Positions 22,622 through 32,414 of a DNA stretch of 64,000 nucleotides are shown piece by piece. Numbering within the stretch: position 1 is the first letter of the stretch; every line of letters starts with the position of its first letter. The notes beneath the pieces are model-generated. The model saw nothing but the letters and a program-made list of their open reading frames with translations. It was not told where the DNA came from and ran no database searches. The position numbers and the translations under genes were made by a program. The stretch is from Acidimicrobiia bacterium (lineage in GTDB: Bacteria > Actinomycetota > Acidimicrobiia > Acidimicrobiales > Poriferisodalaceae), in assembly GCA_022820925.1 (NCBI GenBank), contig JAJEEO010000014.1:232116-296115 (forward strand), in the 5' to 3' direction.

Positions 22622-24061
22622 TCATTCGGTTTCGGAAACCGTCGAATCACCCCGTTTTTTGCGCAGTTGCCGGTAGTCCACTGCGGCTCCTTCGAGCGGC
22701 TCCACCTCGAGCACGACGCCGCTCAGCCCGCTGACACGCAGCGGTTCCCCGGCCTCCAGCGGGGTCAGCCGGTTGACTCGGGCCCGCCACCGGGCGCCGT
22801 GCACCTCGACCGTGCCATCGGGATCGATGTCGGTCACCGCCGTGCCGTCAGCGCCGATCATCCACTCCCGCCCGACGGTGGCGGTGCCGTAGCGGGTACG
22901 CACCAGCGCCGGCATGGCCGACAGCACGAACACGCCCACCCCGACAAGTCCGACGAGCAGCGGGATCCAGCTCATCGAGTGCTGGCCGAACAGCCCCAGC
23001 GAGCCGACCAGCAGCAGAACGCCGCCGACCCCGGTCCAGAAACGTGGCACCCCCGCCTGGATGTCGATGGCGAACGCCACGAACGCCACGATGACCAGCA
23101 CCAGTGCCCACGGGCGGATGTCGAGCGTCCCGAGGCCGAAGGCCGCCAGGAGCCCGCAGACGGCCCCGACCGCCGCCGCAACGCCGATGCCCCCCGTGTA
23201 GAAGTCCAGCAGCAGCAGCGACAGCGCTGCGAGCACCAGCAGGTAGGTGATCGCCGGGCTTGCCGCCGTGTGGAACAGGCCGTCGATGAGCGGCAGGCTC
23301 ACAAACGACACGACGACGTCGGGGGCCGGAGCGCGCCGCACCACACCGTCGTCGCCGGTGACCTCCTGCGTGATCGGCGGGAGGTGACCCGCGTCGGCCA
23401 GCGCGAAGATGAACTCGCCGATCGTGGGCGCGGTGCTGTGCGTCAAGCCCGCGCCCGTCGCGACATCCGGGCTGAAGTAGCGGACGCTCGGACCCGAGTG
23501 CAGGCCGTCGTCGTCGTGACGATGCACTTGCTCCGATGCGAACTGGGAACCGTGAGCATGGACGAGACCCTGCACCGCGGTGAAGTCGCCGATGCGGCCG
23601 CCCGGCGCAATCGCTGCGAAGTCGGCCGTGGTGACGAGATGGGCGGCGCCGCCGAGCGCCTGCGCACCGCTCGGGCCGACCCAGACCCCCACCGGCACGT
23701 GCGCGAGCCGCACGTTGTCGAGCAGGTTCACGAGCGCTTCGTCGTCGAGCGTGGTGCCCGCGCTGTCCATGTGCAGCACTACGCCTATGGCGTGCCGACC
23801 CTCGGCGATGGTGATCTGCCGCCGGATGTACGACGACATGATCGGATCGATGAGCCCGTTGACCTCCACCACCACGATGAGGCGCGGGCGCACCTCCCCC
23901 GTCACGTGCGGCGAGGTGGGATCGTCGGGGATCACATGCGGTGTCTCGGGGTCCTCATGCGCCGAAGCGGGCCCTGCACTGAGCCCGCCCACGGCGACGA
24001 GCAGCAGCGCTCCTGCTACGAGGCGCGCAAGCAGCCGTCGGCGAGTCCGTCGTACGTGCAC
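22622..24061 (-). CDS. NfeD-family membrane serine protease
   Basis: Membrane-bound ClpP-class protease of the NfeD1b type, about 479 residues. A signal peptide (LLARLVAGALLLVAVGGLSAGPASA) leads a ClpP-like domain (VEVNGLIDPIMSSYIRRQI, GVVLHMDSAG, VGVWVGPSGAQALGGAAHLV, with the Ser in GPSGA as probable nucleophile). Four or five membrane helices follow (ITYLLVLAALSLLLLDFYTGG onward), then a soluble NfeD OB-fold domain with TDIDPDGTVEVHGARWRAR. GTG 24061 is chosen for its GGGAGG ribosome site. Such proteins usually pair with an SPFH/stomatin gene, which is not seen here. Confidence 0.87.
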   Translation of the reverse strand: MHVRRTRRRLLARLVAGALLLVAVGGLSAGPASAHEDPETPHVIPDDPTSPHVTGEVRPRLIVVVEVNGLIDPIMSSYIRRQITIAEGRHAIGVVLHMDSAGTTLDDEALVNLLDNVRLAHVPVGVWVGPSGAQALGGAAHLVTTADFAAIAPGGRIGDFTAVQGLVHAHGSQFASEQVHRHDDDGLHSGPSVRYFSPDVATGAGLTHSTAPTIGEFIFALADAGHLPPITQEVTGDDGVVRRAPAPDVVVSFVSLPLIDGLFHTAASPAITYLLVLAALSLLLLDFYTGGIGVAAAVGAVCGLLAAFGLGTLDIRPWALVLVIVAFVAFAIDIQAGVPRFWTGVGGVLLLVGSLGLFGQHSMSWIPLLVGLVGVGVFVLSAMPALVRTRYGTATVGREWMIGADGTAVTDIDPDGTVEVHGARWRARVNRLTPLEAGEPLRVSGLSGVVLEVEPLEGAAVDYRQLRKKRGDSTVSETE

Positions 24062-24178
24062 CCAACCTCCCTTGCAGGCAATCCGCCCGAACTCTAGGAG
24101 CGTCCCTGAGCGGTGCGGTACCAGCCGGATGCGATTGCCGGCACGATGCGGAGTGGCAGATGGGCTGGCTCGCGCCAT

Positions 24179-24184
24179 TACCCT
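24179..24184 (+). promoter_or_regulatory. -10 box of leaderless receiver gene
   Basis: TACCCT seven bases before GTG 24192, in CGCCATTACCCTGCG, a block shared with mrp. No ribosome site is present. Confidence 0.6.
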
Positions 24185-24191
24185 GCGGCCC

Positions 24192-24578
24192 GTGACCGAG
24201 GTGTTGCTGGCCACAGACGCCGACTGGGTGGTCGAGGAGGTGGCCGCTGCACTCGTCAGCGACGATGTCACGTTCCGGGTCGTTCGCTCCGGACACGACG
24301 TCCGCCCGGCGGTGCAGTCCAGCACGCCGGACCTGGTGATCCTGGACTTCCAGATCGGCAACATGGGCGGCATGGCCACCTGCTTGGATCTGCGGCTGGA
24401 ATCCGGCATGGGCCGGCTGCCGCGGGTGCCCGTGCTCATGCTGGTCGACCGGGAAGCCGACGAATTCCTGGCTCGGCGCTCAGAGGCCGATGCCTGGCTG
24501 GTCAAGCCGCTGAACCCGTTGCTGTTGCGCCGCACCGCACACGAGCTGCTGCAAAGCGACACCGCAGCTACCACCTGA
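24192..24578 (+). CDS. single-domain response regulator
   Basis: CheY-like receiver protein of 128 residues without an output domain. The expected landmarks are the N-terminal acidic pocket (ATDADW), the phospho-acceptor Asp in DLVILDFQIGNMGG, and the conserved Lys in AWLVKPLNPLLLRR near the C-terminus. The start GTG 24192 is set by the -10 box and by the absence of coding features further left. No histidine kinase is next to it. It is divergent from the NfeD protease gene and precedes tRNA-Pro. A degenerate Thr/Ser switch residue cannot be judged with confidence. Confidence 0.8.
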   Translation: MTEVLLATDADWVVEEVAAALVSDDVTFRVVRSGHDVRPAVQSSTPDLVILDFQIGNMGGMATCLDLRLESGMGRLPRVPVLMLVDREADEFLARRSEADAWLVKPLNPLLLRRTAHELLQSDTAATT

Positions 24579-24677
24579 CCCAGCGGCATCCATCGGCCTG
24601 CGGCGCCGAATTGCGGTAGCGCAGCGAGGTACGGGACCGGTAGCTTCAGCCGGAGCGATCAGCCACCCGATCGCAAA

Positions 24678-24751
<74 letters not shown>

Positions 24752-24797
24752 CGTCCAGTGCGAGCTCGAAGGGCTTCGCCCCTCGCTCGCAACAAGA

Positions 24798-24824
24798 GAA
24801 AGCGCAGGCTCTGCCTGCGCTTTC
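24798..24824 (+). terminator. terminator after tRNA-Pro
   Basis: GAAAGCGCAGGC and GCCTGCGCTTTC, 12 perfect pairs around a TCT loop, followed by GATTTCGG. It directly precedes the dehydrogenase gene, so it separates the two transcripts. Confidence 0.75.
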
Positions 24825-24862
24825 GATTTCGGGGGGTGTCGGCTGTGGCGGATTCTGGCTTG

Positions 24863-25846
24863 ATGGCGGACTCTCCGCGGGTGGGGTTTGTTGGGCTTGG
24901 CAATGTGGGCGGCAAGCTGGCGGGGTCTTTGTTGCGCAACGGGGTCGAGCTTGTGGTGCGAGATCTGGCGCCGGCTGCGATGACGCCGTTTCTGGATGCT
25001 GGTGCTTCGACGGCGGGATCGGGCGCGGAGCTGGCCGAGCGATGTGATGTGGTGATCACGTGCCTGCCCTCCCCTGCTGCTTCTGCGGCTGTGCTCGAGG
25101 CTGACGACGGCGTGCTGGCCGGGATTGCCGCGAGTACGGCGTCAACACCGAAGATCTGGGCAGAGATGAGCACCACCGATCATCACGAGGTGCGCCGGCT
25201 CGGCGGCCAGGTGGAGGCGGCCGGCGGGACCGCCATCGACTGCCCGGTATCGGGCGGGTGCCACCGGGCCGCCACGGGCAACATCGCGATCTTCGCCGGA
25301 GGCGACCGCTCGACCTTCGACGCCATGCTGCCGCTGCTCACCACGATGGGACGGCGGATCCTGCACACCGGCCCGCTGGGCTCCGCGTCGATCCTCAAAG
25401 TCGTGACCAACTACCTGGCGACCGCCAACCTCGTCTCGCTGTGCGAGGCGCTGGTCACCTCCGACGCCGCCGGCATGGACCTGGCCACCGCATACGAAGC
25501 CATCCGCATCAGCTCGGGCAACTCGTTCGTCCACGAGACCGAGAGCCAAGTCATCCTGAACGGCTCACGCGACATCAACTTCACCATGGACCTCGTCTGC
25601 AAGGACATCGGCCTGTTCGCGGACATCGCCGCGGAGCACAGCATCCCGCTCGAGCTGTCGCCCGTGCTGGTGGACGTCTTCGCCGACGGCGCCGCTCGCT
25701 ACGGCGAGCGGGAATGGTCGCCGAACATCATCCGGCGCCTCGAGGACGCCACCGGCCGGACGATCACAGCACCGGGCTTCCCGGCCGAGATCGTCGACGG
25801 CGAACCCGAAGTGCCGGGCGCCGAAGTGGTGGTGCGCCGCAGCTAG
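24863..25846 (+). CDS. 3-hydroxyisobutyrate dehydrogenase-family oxidoreductase
   Basis: NAD(P)-dependent beta-hydroxyacid dehydrogenase of 327 residues. The Rossmann motif is VGFVGLGNVGGKLA; the substrate-binding signature DCPVSGG and the catalytic lysine in ASILKVVTNYLATANL (G-x-x-x-K type) follow, with an all-helical C-terminal domain. The substrate is not certain: hydroxyisobutyrate, tartronate semialdehyde or a related compound. ATG 24863 is used; GTG 24845 is an alternative. The first 90 codons are rich in G- and T-ending codons, unlike the rest of the gene. It is convergent with asd. Confidence 0.85.
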   Translation: MADSPRVGFVGLGNVGGKLAGSLLRNGVELVVRDLAPAAMTPFLDAGASTAGSGAELAERCDVVITCLPSPAASAAVLEADDGVLAGIAASTASTPKIWAEMSTTDHHEVRRLGGQVEAAGGTAIDCPVSGGCHRAATGNIAIFAGGDRSTFDAMLPLLTTMGRRILHTGPLGSASILKVVTNYLATANLVSLCEALVTSDAAGMDLATAYEAIRISSGNSFVHETESQVILNGSRDINFTMDLVCKDIGLFADIAAEHSIPLELSPVLVDVFADGAARYGEREWSPNIIRRLEDATGRTITAPGFPAEIVDGEPEVPGAEVVVRRS

Positions 25847-25874
25847 CCGGCTGAGAGAACCTCGGCACTGTGTC

Positions 25875-27074
<1,200 letters not shown>

Positions 27075-27109
27075 TCGAACTTGCGGGCAACAGGCTCCGC
27101 GGTGTGGGG

Positions 27110-28336
27110 TTAGTCGAGGCCGAAGGCTGTGTGCAGGGCGACGGTGGCTCGGTCTACGTCGGCTTCGGCTACTACGCAGGAGATGCGGATCGGCGAGGTG
27201 GAGATCATCTCGATGTTGATGTCCTGGGAGGCCAGCGTCTCGAACATGGTGGCGGCCACACCGGGATGGCTCGCCATGCCGGCGCCGACCAGCGACACCC
27301 TCGCGATGTCGACGTCGGTGTTGGCCGACGAGAAGCCCACGGTGTTCACCATCCCCTCGCAGATGGCCCGCACCTCGTCCGCGCTCTCGGCGGGCACGGT
27401 GAACGAGATGTCGGTGCGGTCGTGGTCGCCCACGTTCTGCACGATCATGTCGACGACCACCGCAGCGTCCGCCAGGGTGCGGAAAACCTTGGCGGCGATG
27501 CCCGGCTCGTCCCGCACGCCCACCAGCGTCACCTTGGCCTGAGACGCGTCCGGCACGATGCCGGTCACGATCGGCTGCTCCATCTCTCTCGCATCCATGC
27601 CTGACTCCGGGTCGACGACCCACGTTCCTGGTTCCCACGTGAATGCCGAGCGCACGTGCAGGGGAACGCCGTACGTGCGGGCAACCTCGACCGAGCGGGC
27701 AGCCGGCTTGGGGCAGCCCATCGCGGTCATCTCGAGCAACTCGTCAAAGCCGATGCGCGCCAGCTTGCGGGCACGGGTGCACACCCGGGGATCAGTCGTG
27801 AAAACGCCGGACACATCGGTGTAGAGCTCGCAGGCGTCGGCGCCGAGGCCGTGCGCGAGCGCCACCGCGGTCGTATCCGAACCTCCACGGCCCAAGAAGG
27901 TCACGTCGTTGTCAGTGGACACACCCTGCGCACCGGCGACCACGGCGACACGACCGGCCTCGAGCGACTCGATCACACGCTTGGGGGTGACCGAGAGGAT
28001 CTTGGCGTTGCGGTGGTTGGTGTCGGTCAGGAAACCTGCCTGGCTGCCGGTGAACGAGTCCGCCGCGACGCCGACATCGTGCAGGGCCATGCACATCAAT
28101 GCGATCGCCTTGCGCTCGCCGGCGGTGATGAGCATGTCCATCTCGCGGCCCGACGGCTCGTCGGTGATCTGATCCGCGAGCCCGATGAGCTCGTCGGTCT
28201 CCGAGCCCATGGCGCTGACGACGAGGACGATCTCGTCGCCGCGGCTGCGGCAGTGCTTGACGTGATCGGCGACCTCGCGCATGCGCGCGGCACTGGCGAC
28301 CGACGTTCCGCCGAACTTCTGCACGACCAGGGGCAC
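27110..28336 (-). CDS. lysC: aspartate kinase
   Basis: Phosphorylates aspartate, first step of the aspartate-family amino acids, and is normally feedback-inhibited by lysine and threonine. The 408-residue product opens VPLVVQKFGGTSVASAARM (substrate/ATP site), has FLGRGGSDTTAVALAHGLGADACELYTDVSGVFTTDPR, and ends in two ACT domains (VTLVGVRDEPGIAAKVFRTLADAAV and VSLVGAGMASHPGVAATMFETL). GTG 28336 is preferred since homologues start exactly there and TACCAT lies eight bases upstream; ATG 28390 would add a basic 18-residue leader. An internal start for a separate beta subunit is possible but not evident. Confidence 0.95.
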   Translation of the reverse strand: MPLVVQKFGGTSVASAARMREVADHVKHCRSRGDEIVLVVSAMGSETDELIGLADQITDEPSGREMDMLITAGERKAIALMCMALHDVGVAADSFTGSQAGFLTDTNHRNAKILSVTPKRVIESLEAGRVAVVAGAQGVSTDNDVTFLGRGGSDTTAVALAHGLGADACELYTDVSGVFTTDPRVCTRARKLARIGFDELLEMTAMGCPKPAARSVEVARTYGVPLHVRSAFTWEPGTWVVDPESGMDAREMEQPIVTGIVPDASQAKVTLVGVRDEPGIAAKVFRTLADAAVVVDMIVQNVGDHDRTDISFTVPAESADEVRAICEGMVNTVGFSSANTDVDIARVSLVGAGMASHPGVAATMFETLASQDINIEMISTSPIRISCVVAEADVDRATVALHTAFGLD

Positions 28337-28513
28337 GTCGGGCGATGGTACCGGCGTGTCCCGGCGCCTCGTCCGGGATTTTCCGGCCATGACGACGCGG
28401 TCGGCCGATGCGCGCCGTCGGTGCACCCAACCGGGCCGGGGGTTGGGCCTCGGTAGTGTGACCGCCGGCAAGGTTCGGGACCGGTTCGGTCAGCGAGACG
28501 GAGAGCGCCGCTC

Positions 28514-29440
28514 ATGGGCAGCGAGAAGAGACAGCGCCAGCGCGAGAACCGGATGCGGGCGATGGCCGAGGCCGAACGCGCCAAGAAGCGCTCCACCACC
28601 GGGCGCAAGGTGTTCCGGGTGGTGCTCGTCGTGGCCGCGGTGCTGATTGCGCTGTGGCTGTGGAGCACGTTCAGCGGCGGTGACGACGACAGCAGCGACG
28701 ACGCCCCCGTGGCCACCGAGGCGCCGCCGGTCACCGCATTCGAGACCGACGAGCCGAGCGACGAGGCGCCTCCCGCCACCGACGCCGAGGCCGAACCAGA
28801 GGCCGAGGCCGACGACGGTCCCGTCGACACCGCTGCGCCCGATCCGACCGCCTGTCCCGCCGCTGACGGCAGCGACGGTCCGCGCAGCCAATTCGACGAG
28901 CCGCCCCCGATCTGCATCGATGCCGAGACGATGTACGCGGCCGTGTTCGACACGAACATGGGCTCATTCACGATGGTTCTCGACCCCACGCTCGACCTCG
29001 ACAGCGTCAACAACTTCGTGGTGCTGGCCCGCTGGGGGGCCTTCGACGGCACGCTCTTCCACCGGATCATCTCCGACTTCGTGATCCAGGGCGGCGATGT
29101 GCAGATCGACTTCGGCAGGGGCGGCCCCGGCTACCAGTTCACCGGCGCCTTCCCGCCCGAAGAGTGGTACCGGGTCGGCTCAGTCGCCATGGCCAACCGG
29201 GGGAACCCCGCAACCAACGGCTCGCAGTTCTTCGTGATCACCGGTCCCGACGGTGCCGGCTTGCCGCCGCTGTACTCGCCGCTGGGCCATGTCGTCGAGG
29301 GCATGGACGTCGTCATGGAGATCGAAGGCGTCGAGACCGGGGCGGGCGACGTGCCGGTCCAAGACGTCGTGGTGCAGAGCGTGACGGTCACCGAAGCCTC
29401 ACTGGAGCAGGTCACCGCATACGGCGATGCGCGCGGCTGA
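28514..29440 (+). CDS. membrane-anchored cyclophilin-type peptidyl-prolyl isomerase
   Basis: Extracytoplasmic folding catalyst of 308 residues. A basic coiled N-terminus (KRQRQRENRMRAMAEAERAKKRS) is followed by one membrane helix (VLVVAAVLIALWLWS, residues about 36-50), a 90-residue acidic Asp/Glu/Pro linker, and a cyclophilin domain with FDGTLFHRIISDFVIQGGD, GSVAMANRGNPATNGSQFFVITG and YSPLGHVVEGMDVV. The catalytic Arg of FHRII and the QFFV motif are present. ATG 28514 follows a GAGCG-like site. It is divergent from lysC and precedes aat. Confidence 0.92.
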   Translation: MGSEKRQRQRENRMRAMAEAERAKKRSTTGRKVFRVVLVVAAVLIALWLWSTFSGGDDDSSDDAPVATEAPPVTAFETDEPSDEAPPATDAEAEPEAEADDGPVDTAAPDPTACPAADGSDGPRSQFDEPPPICIDAETMYAAVFDTNMGSFTMVLDPTLDLDSVNNFVVLARWGAFDGTLFHRIISDFVIQGGDVQIDFGRGGPGYQFTGAFPPEEWYRVGSVAMANRGNPATNGSQFFVITGPDGAGLPPLYSPLGHVVEGMDVVMEIEGVETGAGDVPVQDVVVQSVTVTEASLEQVTAYGDARG

Positions 29441-29483
29441 GCTGCGCCCTGTGGCCCATCCGACGGTCCGCCTGCAACAGGCG

Positions 29484-29489
29484 TAGGCT
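29484..29489 (+). promoter_or_regulatory. -10 box of leaderless aat
   Basis: TAGGCT seven bases before ATG 29497, giving a predicted transcript start at the ATG. Confidence 0.55.
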
Positions 29490-29496
29490 CGCGCCG

Positions 29497-30204
29497 ATGC
29501 AGCGCCAGTCAGAAGACGGCCCGACGGAGCCGCCGGCGTCGGGATGGTCGTTCCCGCCGGCTTCGACGGCGGACGAGAACGGACTGGTCGGAGCAGGCGC
29601 CGATCTCGAGCCCGGCACGCTGCTCGGCGCCTACCGGACGGGGCTGTTCCCGATGCCGCTGGGCGACGGCATCGGCTGGTGGTCGCCAGACCCGCGCGGC
29701 ATCCTGCCGCTCAGCTACCTCCGAGTCAGCCGGTCGCTGCGGCGGGCGTGCCGGCGTTTCGACATCCGCATCAACACCTCATTCGAGCAGGTGCTGGAGT
29801 CGTGCGCAGATCCCGCCCGGCCCCACGGCTGGATCAGCGACGACATGCACAACGCCTACCTGTCCCTGCACGAGATGGGATGGGCACACAGCGTGGAAGC
29901 CTGGCTCGACGACGAACTCGTCGGCGGTCTGTACGGCGTGGCGGTCGGCGCCTTCTTCGCCGGCGAATCGATGTTCCACACCGAGAGCGACGCCTCCAAG
30001 GTGGCGCTGGTCGCCCTCGTCGATGCGCTCAAAGTGACCGGCGGAGCGCTGCTGGACGTGCAGTGGACGACCCCGCACCTGGCCGGGCTGGGTGCCGTGG
30101 AGGTCGAGCGGGCGGCATACCTGGAACTGCTGGCCGAGGCCATCACGCGGCCGCTGCCCGAAATCTGGCTGCGCCCGATGGTCTTCCGCATGCTCGAGGG
30201 CTGA
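29497..30204 (+). CDS. aat: leucyl/phenylalanyl-tRNA-protein transferase
   Basis: Adds Leu or Phe to N-terminal Lys/Arg of proteins, marking them for ClpAP/ClpS degradation. The 235-residue protein shows the family motifs GTLLGAYRTGLFPMPLGDGIGWWSPDPRGILPL, CRRFDIRINTSFEQVLESCA, GWISDDMHNAYLSLHEMGWAHSVEAW and GGLYGVAVGAFFAGESMFHTESDASKVAL. Length is typical. The start ATG 29497 is supported by the -10 box seven bases upstream and by alignment to the family start. Downstream it is followed by a duplicated start region and ecm. Confidence 0.95.
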   Translation: MQRQSEDGPTEPPASGWSFPPASTADENGLVGAGADLEPGTLLGAYRTGLFPMPLGDGIGWWSPDPRGILPLSYLRVSRSLRRACRRFDIRINTSFEQVLESCADPARPHGWISDDMHNAYLSLHEMGWAHSVEAWLDDELVGGLYGVAVGAFFAGESMFHTESDASKVALVALVDALKVTGGALLDVQWTTPHLAGLGAVEVERAAYLELLAEAITRPLPEIWLRPMVFRMLEG

Positions 30205-30209
30205 CGCCC

Positions 30210-30248
30210 ATGACATCCACTGATGCGCCACGGCGCACGCGGCCATGA
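30210..30248 (+). CDS. 12-codon leader-like frame before ecm
   Basis: MTSTDAPRRTRP then TGA. Eleven of its positions mirror the first residues of ecm (MTGSDAPRRTRP), and its TGA overlaps the ecm ATG as ATGA. It arose with a 27-base tandem duplication. It may serve translational coupling, or be a chance by-product of the duplication. Confidence 0.35.
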   Translation: MTSTDAPRRTRP

Positions 30249-30282
30249 CTGGTTCTGATGCGCCACGGCGCACGCGGCCATG
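30221..30282 (+). repeat. 27-base direct repeat at the ecm start
   Basis: TGATGCGCCACGGCGCACGC followed by GGCCATG occurs at 30221-30247 and again at 30256-30282, a period of 35 bases. The second copy encodes the ecm N-terminus. Confidence 0.95.
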
Positions 30283-32293
30283 GCTGATGCGCACATACTC
30301 GGGGCACTCCACCGCCCAGGCGTCCAACGAGCTGTACCGGTCGATGCTGGCCAAGGGCCAGACCGGGCTGTCGGTGGCCTTCGACCTGCCGACACAGACC
30401 GGCTACGACCCCGGTCATGCGATGGCACGCGGCGAAGTCGGCAAGGTCGGCGTGCCGGTGGTGCACCTGGGTCACATGGCCCAGCTCATGGACGGCATCC
30501 CGCCCGATGCCATGAACACCTCCATGACCATCAACGCCACGGCGCCCTGGCTGCTGAGCCTGTACATCGCCAACGCGCAGAAGGCCGGGGTGGCGGCCGA
30601 GGCGCTGCGGGGCACCACCCAGAACGACATCGTGAAGGAGTACCTGAGCCGGGGCACGTTCATCTTCCCGCCCGAGGCCAGCCGCCGGCTCACTGTCGAC
30701 GTAGTGGCCTACTGCTCGGCCCATGTGCCGCAGTGGAACCCGATCAACGTGTGCAGCTACCACCTGCAGGAAGCCGGCGCCACGCCCACCCAGGAGATCG
30801 CCTACGCGCTGGCCACCGCGATCGACGTGCTGGACGCGGTGCGCGACAGCGGCAAGGTGCCACCTGAGCGCTTCGACGCCACGGTGGGCAGCATCTCGTT
30901 CTTCGTGAACGGGGGCATCCGCTTCATCGAAGAGGTCTGCAAGGTGCGGGCCTTCACCCAGATGTGGGACCAGATCTGTGCCGAGCGCTACGGCGTGGCC
31001 GACCCGAAGCTGCGGCGGTTCCGCTACGGCGTGCAGGTGAACTCGCTCGGGCTCACCGAGGCGCAGCCCGAGAACAACGTGGCGCGGATCACGCTCGAAG
31101 CCCTGGGCGTGACGCTGTCGCAGCGGGCGCGTACCCGCTCGCTGCAGCTGCCCGCCTGGAACGAGGCGCTGGGACTGCCGCGGCCGTGGGACCAGCAGTG
31201 GTCGCTGCGCATCCAGCAGGTGCTGGCGCACGAGACCGACCTGCTGGAGTACGGCGACATCTTCGACGGCTCGGTGGTGGTCGAGGGACGCACTGCCGAG
31301 CTGGTGGAAGCAGCGCAGGCTGAGCTGGACGACGTGCTGGCCATGGGCGGCGCGTTTGCCGCGATCACCGAGCTGAAGCGGCGACTGGTGGCGAGCCACA
31401 CCGAGCGGGTGCGCCAGATCGAGGCCAGCGAGCTGACCGTGGTGGGGGTGAACGAGTTCACCGAGACGGCGCCGTCGCCGCTGGAGGGCGACGAGTCGAT
31501 CCTGCGGGTCGATCCCGAGGTAGAAGCCGAGCTGGTTGCCGATCTCGAACGCTGGCGGGGCGCACGCGACTCGAACCGGGTCGTCGCAGCCCTCGACGAC
31601 CTGCGGGTGGCCGCATCGGGCGATGTGAACATCATGGGGCCGAGCATCGAGGCCGCCCATGCCGGGGTGACGACCGGCGAGTGGGCCCAAGCGCTGCGCG
31701 AGGTGTTCGGCGAGTTCCGTGCACCGACCGGCCTGGAGGCTGCGCGGGCAGGCGCAGCCGTGGCCCGAGCGGCCCGTGAGCAGAGCGAACACGAGCGGGA
31801 GGCACGGCGCGGTGCGACCGGCGGCCGGGCGGCGAGAGGAACGGCGCTGGCGACTGTGGCCCAGCGGTGCGCGGCGATGGAGGGCGGGCCCCCCAGGGTG
31901 CTCGTCGCCAAGCCGGGCCTCGACGGCCATTCCAATGGCGCCGAGCAAGTGGCCGTCGCGGCTCGCGACGCCGGCATGGAAGTGGTGTACGAGGGCATCC
32001 GACTCACCCCGAGCCACATCGCCGCGACGGCACGCGACGAGGACGTGGACGTGGTGGGCCTGTCGATCCTGTCGGGGTCGCACCTGGAGCTGGTGCCCGA
32101 GGTGCTGGCGTGCCTCGACGCTGAAGGTGTGAGCGCCCCGGTGGTCGTCGGCGGCATCATCCCGCCCGCCGACCACCAGGCGTTGCGCGACGCGGGTGTG
32201 GCCGCGGTCTACACCCCGAAGGACTTCGAACTGGCCGCGATCATGGCCGACATCGCCGGCCTGGCCGAGCAGTCACGCTCTGGCCCTGGCTGA
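30245..32293 (+). CDS. ecm: ethylmalonyl-CoA mutase (MeaA-type, B12-dependent)
   Basis: Coenzyme-B12 mutase that turns ethylmalonyl-CoA into methylsuccinyl-CoA in the ethylmalonyl-CoA pathway. The 682-residue protein has the catalytic barrel (RTYSGHSTAQASNELYRSML, TGLSVAFDLPTQTGYDP, MNTSMTINATAPWLLSLYI) and a fused B12 domain (RVLVAKPGLDGHSNGAEQ, DxHxxG motif at 560-565, then GMEVVYEGIRLTP and VVGLSILSGSHLELVPEV). These wordings match Ecm rather than methylmalonyl-CoA mutase. The linker, residues about 503-519 (GAAVARAAREQSEHERE), is encoded by a copy of dispersed repeat family B kept in frame. The start lies in a duplicated segment. Confidence 0.93.
   Translation: MTGSDAPRRTRPWLMRTYSGHSTAQASNELYRSMLAKGQTGLSVAFDLPTQTGYDPGHAMARGEVGKVGVPVVHLGHMAQLMDGIPPDAMNTSMTINATAPWLLSLYIANAQKAGVAAEALRGTTQNDIVKEYLSRGTFIFPPEASRRLTVDVVAYCSAHVPQWNPINVCSYHLQEAGATPTQEIAYALATAIDVLDAVRDSGKVPPERFDATVGSISFFVNGGIRFIEEVCKVRAFTQMWDQICAERYGVADPKLRRFRYGVQVNSLGLTEAQPENNVARITLEALGVTLSQRARTRSLQLPAWNEALGLPRPWDQQWSLRIQQVLAHETDLLEYGDIFDGSVVVEGRTAELVEAAQAELDDVLAMGGAFAAITELKRRLVASHTERVRQIEASELTVVGVNEFTETAPSPLEGDESILRVDPEVEAELVADLERWRGARDSNRVVAALDDLRVAASGDVNIMGPSIEAAHAGVTTGEWAQALREVFGEFRAPTGLEAARAGAAVARAAREQSEHEREARRGATGGRAARGTALATVAQRCAAMEGGPPRVLVAKPGLDGHSNGAEQVAVAARDAGMEVVYEGIRLTPSHIAATARDEDVDVVGLSILSGSHLELVPEVLACLDAEGVSAPVVVGGIIPPADHQALRDAGVAAVYTPKDFELAAIMADIAGLAEQSRSGPG
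31752..31800 (+). repeat. dispersed repeat family B, copy 2 (inside ecm)
   Basis: GCGCAGCCGTGGCCCGAGCG, then GCCCGTGAGCAGAGCGAACA, then CGAGCGGGA. It matches the core of copies 1, 3 and 4 with few changes, including one in-frame three-base difference region, and encodes part of the linker between the mutase and B12 domains. Confidence 0.85.
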
Positions 32294-32414
32294 CCGGGTT
32301 GCTGGGCCGCTGGGTCGTCGGGTTGCGGGGTTCAGGGGTGCGAGTTCATTGCTGAAGAACTGATTCCGGCTTGCCAAGCTGCTGATTCCGGCGTTCTTCG
32401 TCCTCTACATCGTC

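Noticed and set aside
30210..30260. ecm starting at ATG 30210
   Set aside because: That frame stops at 30248; the mutase frame opens at ATG 30245.
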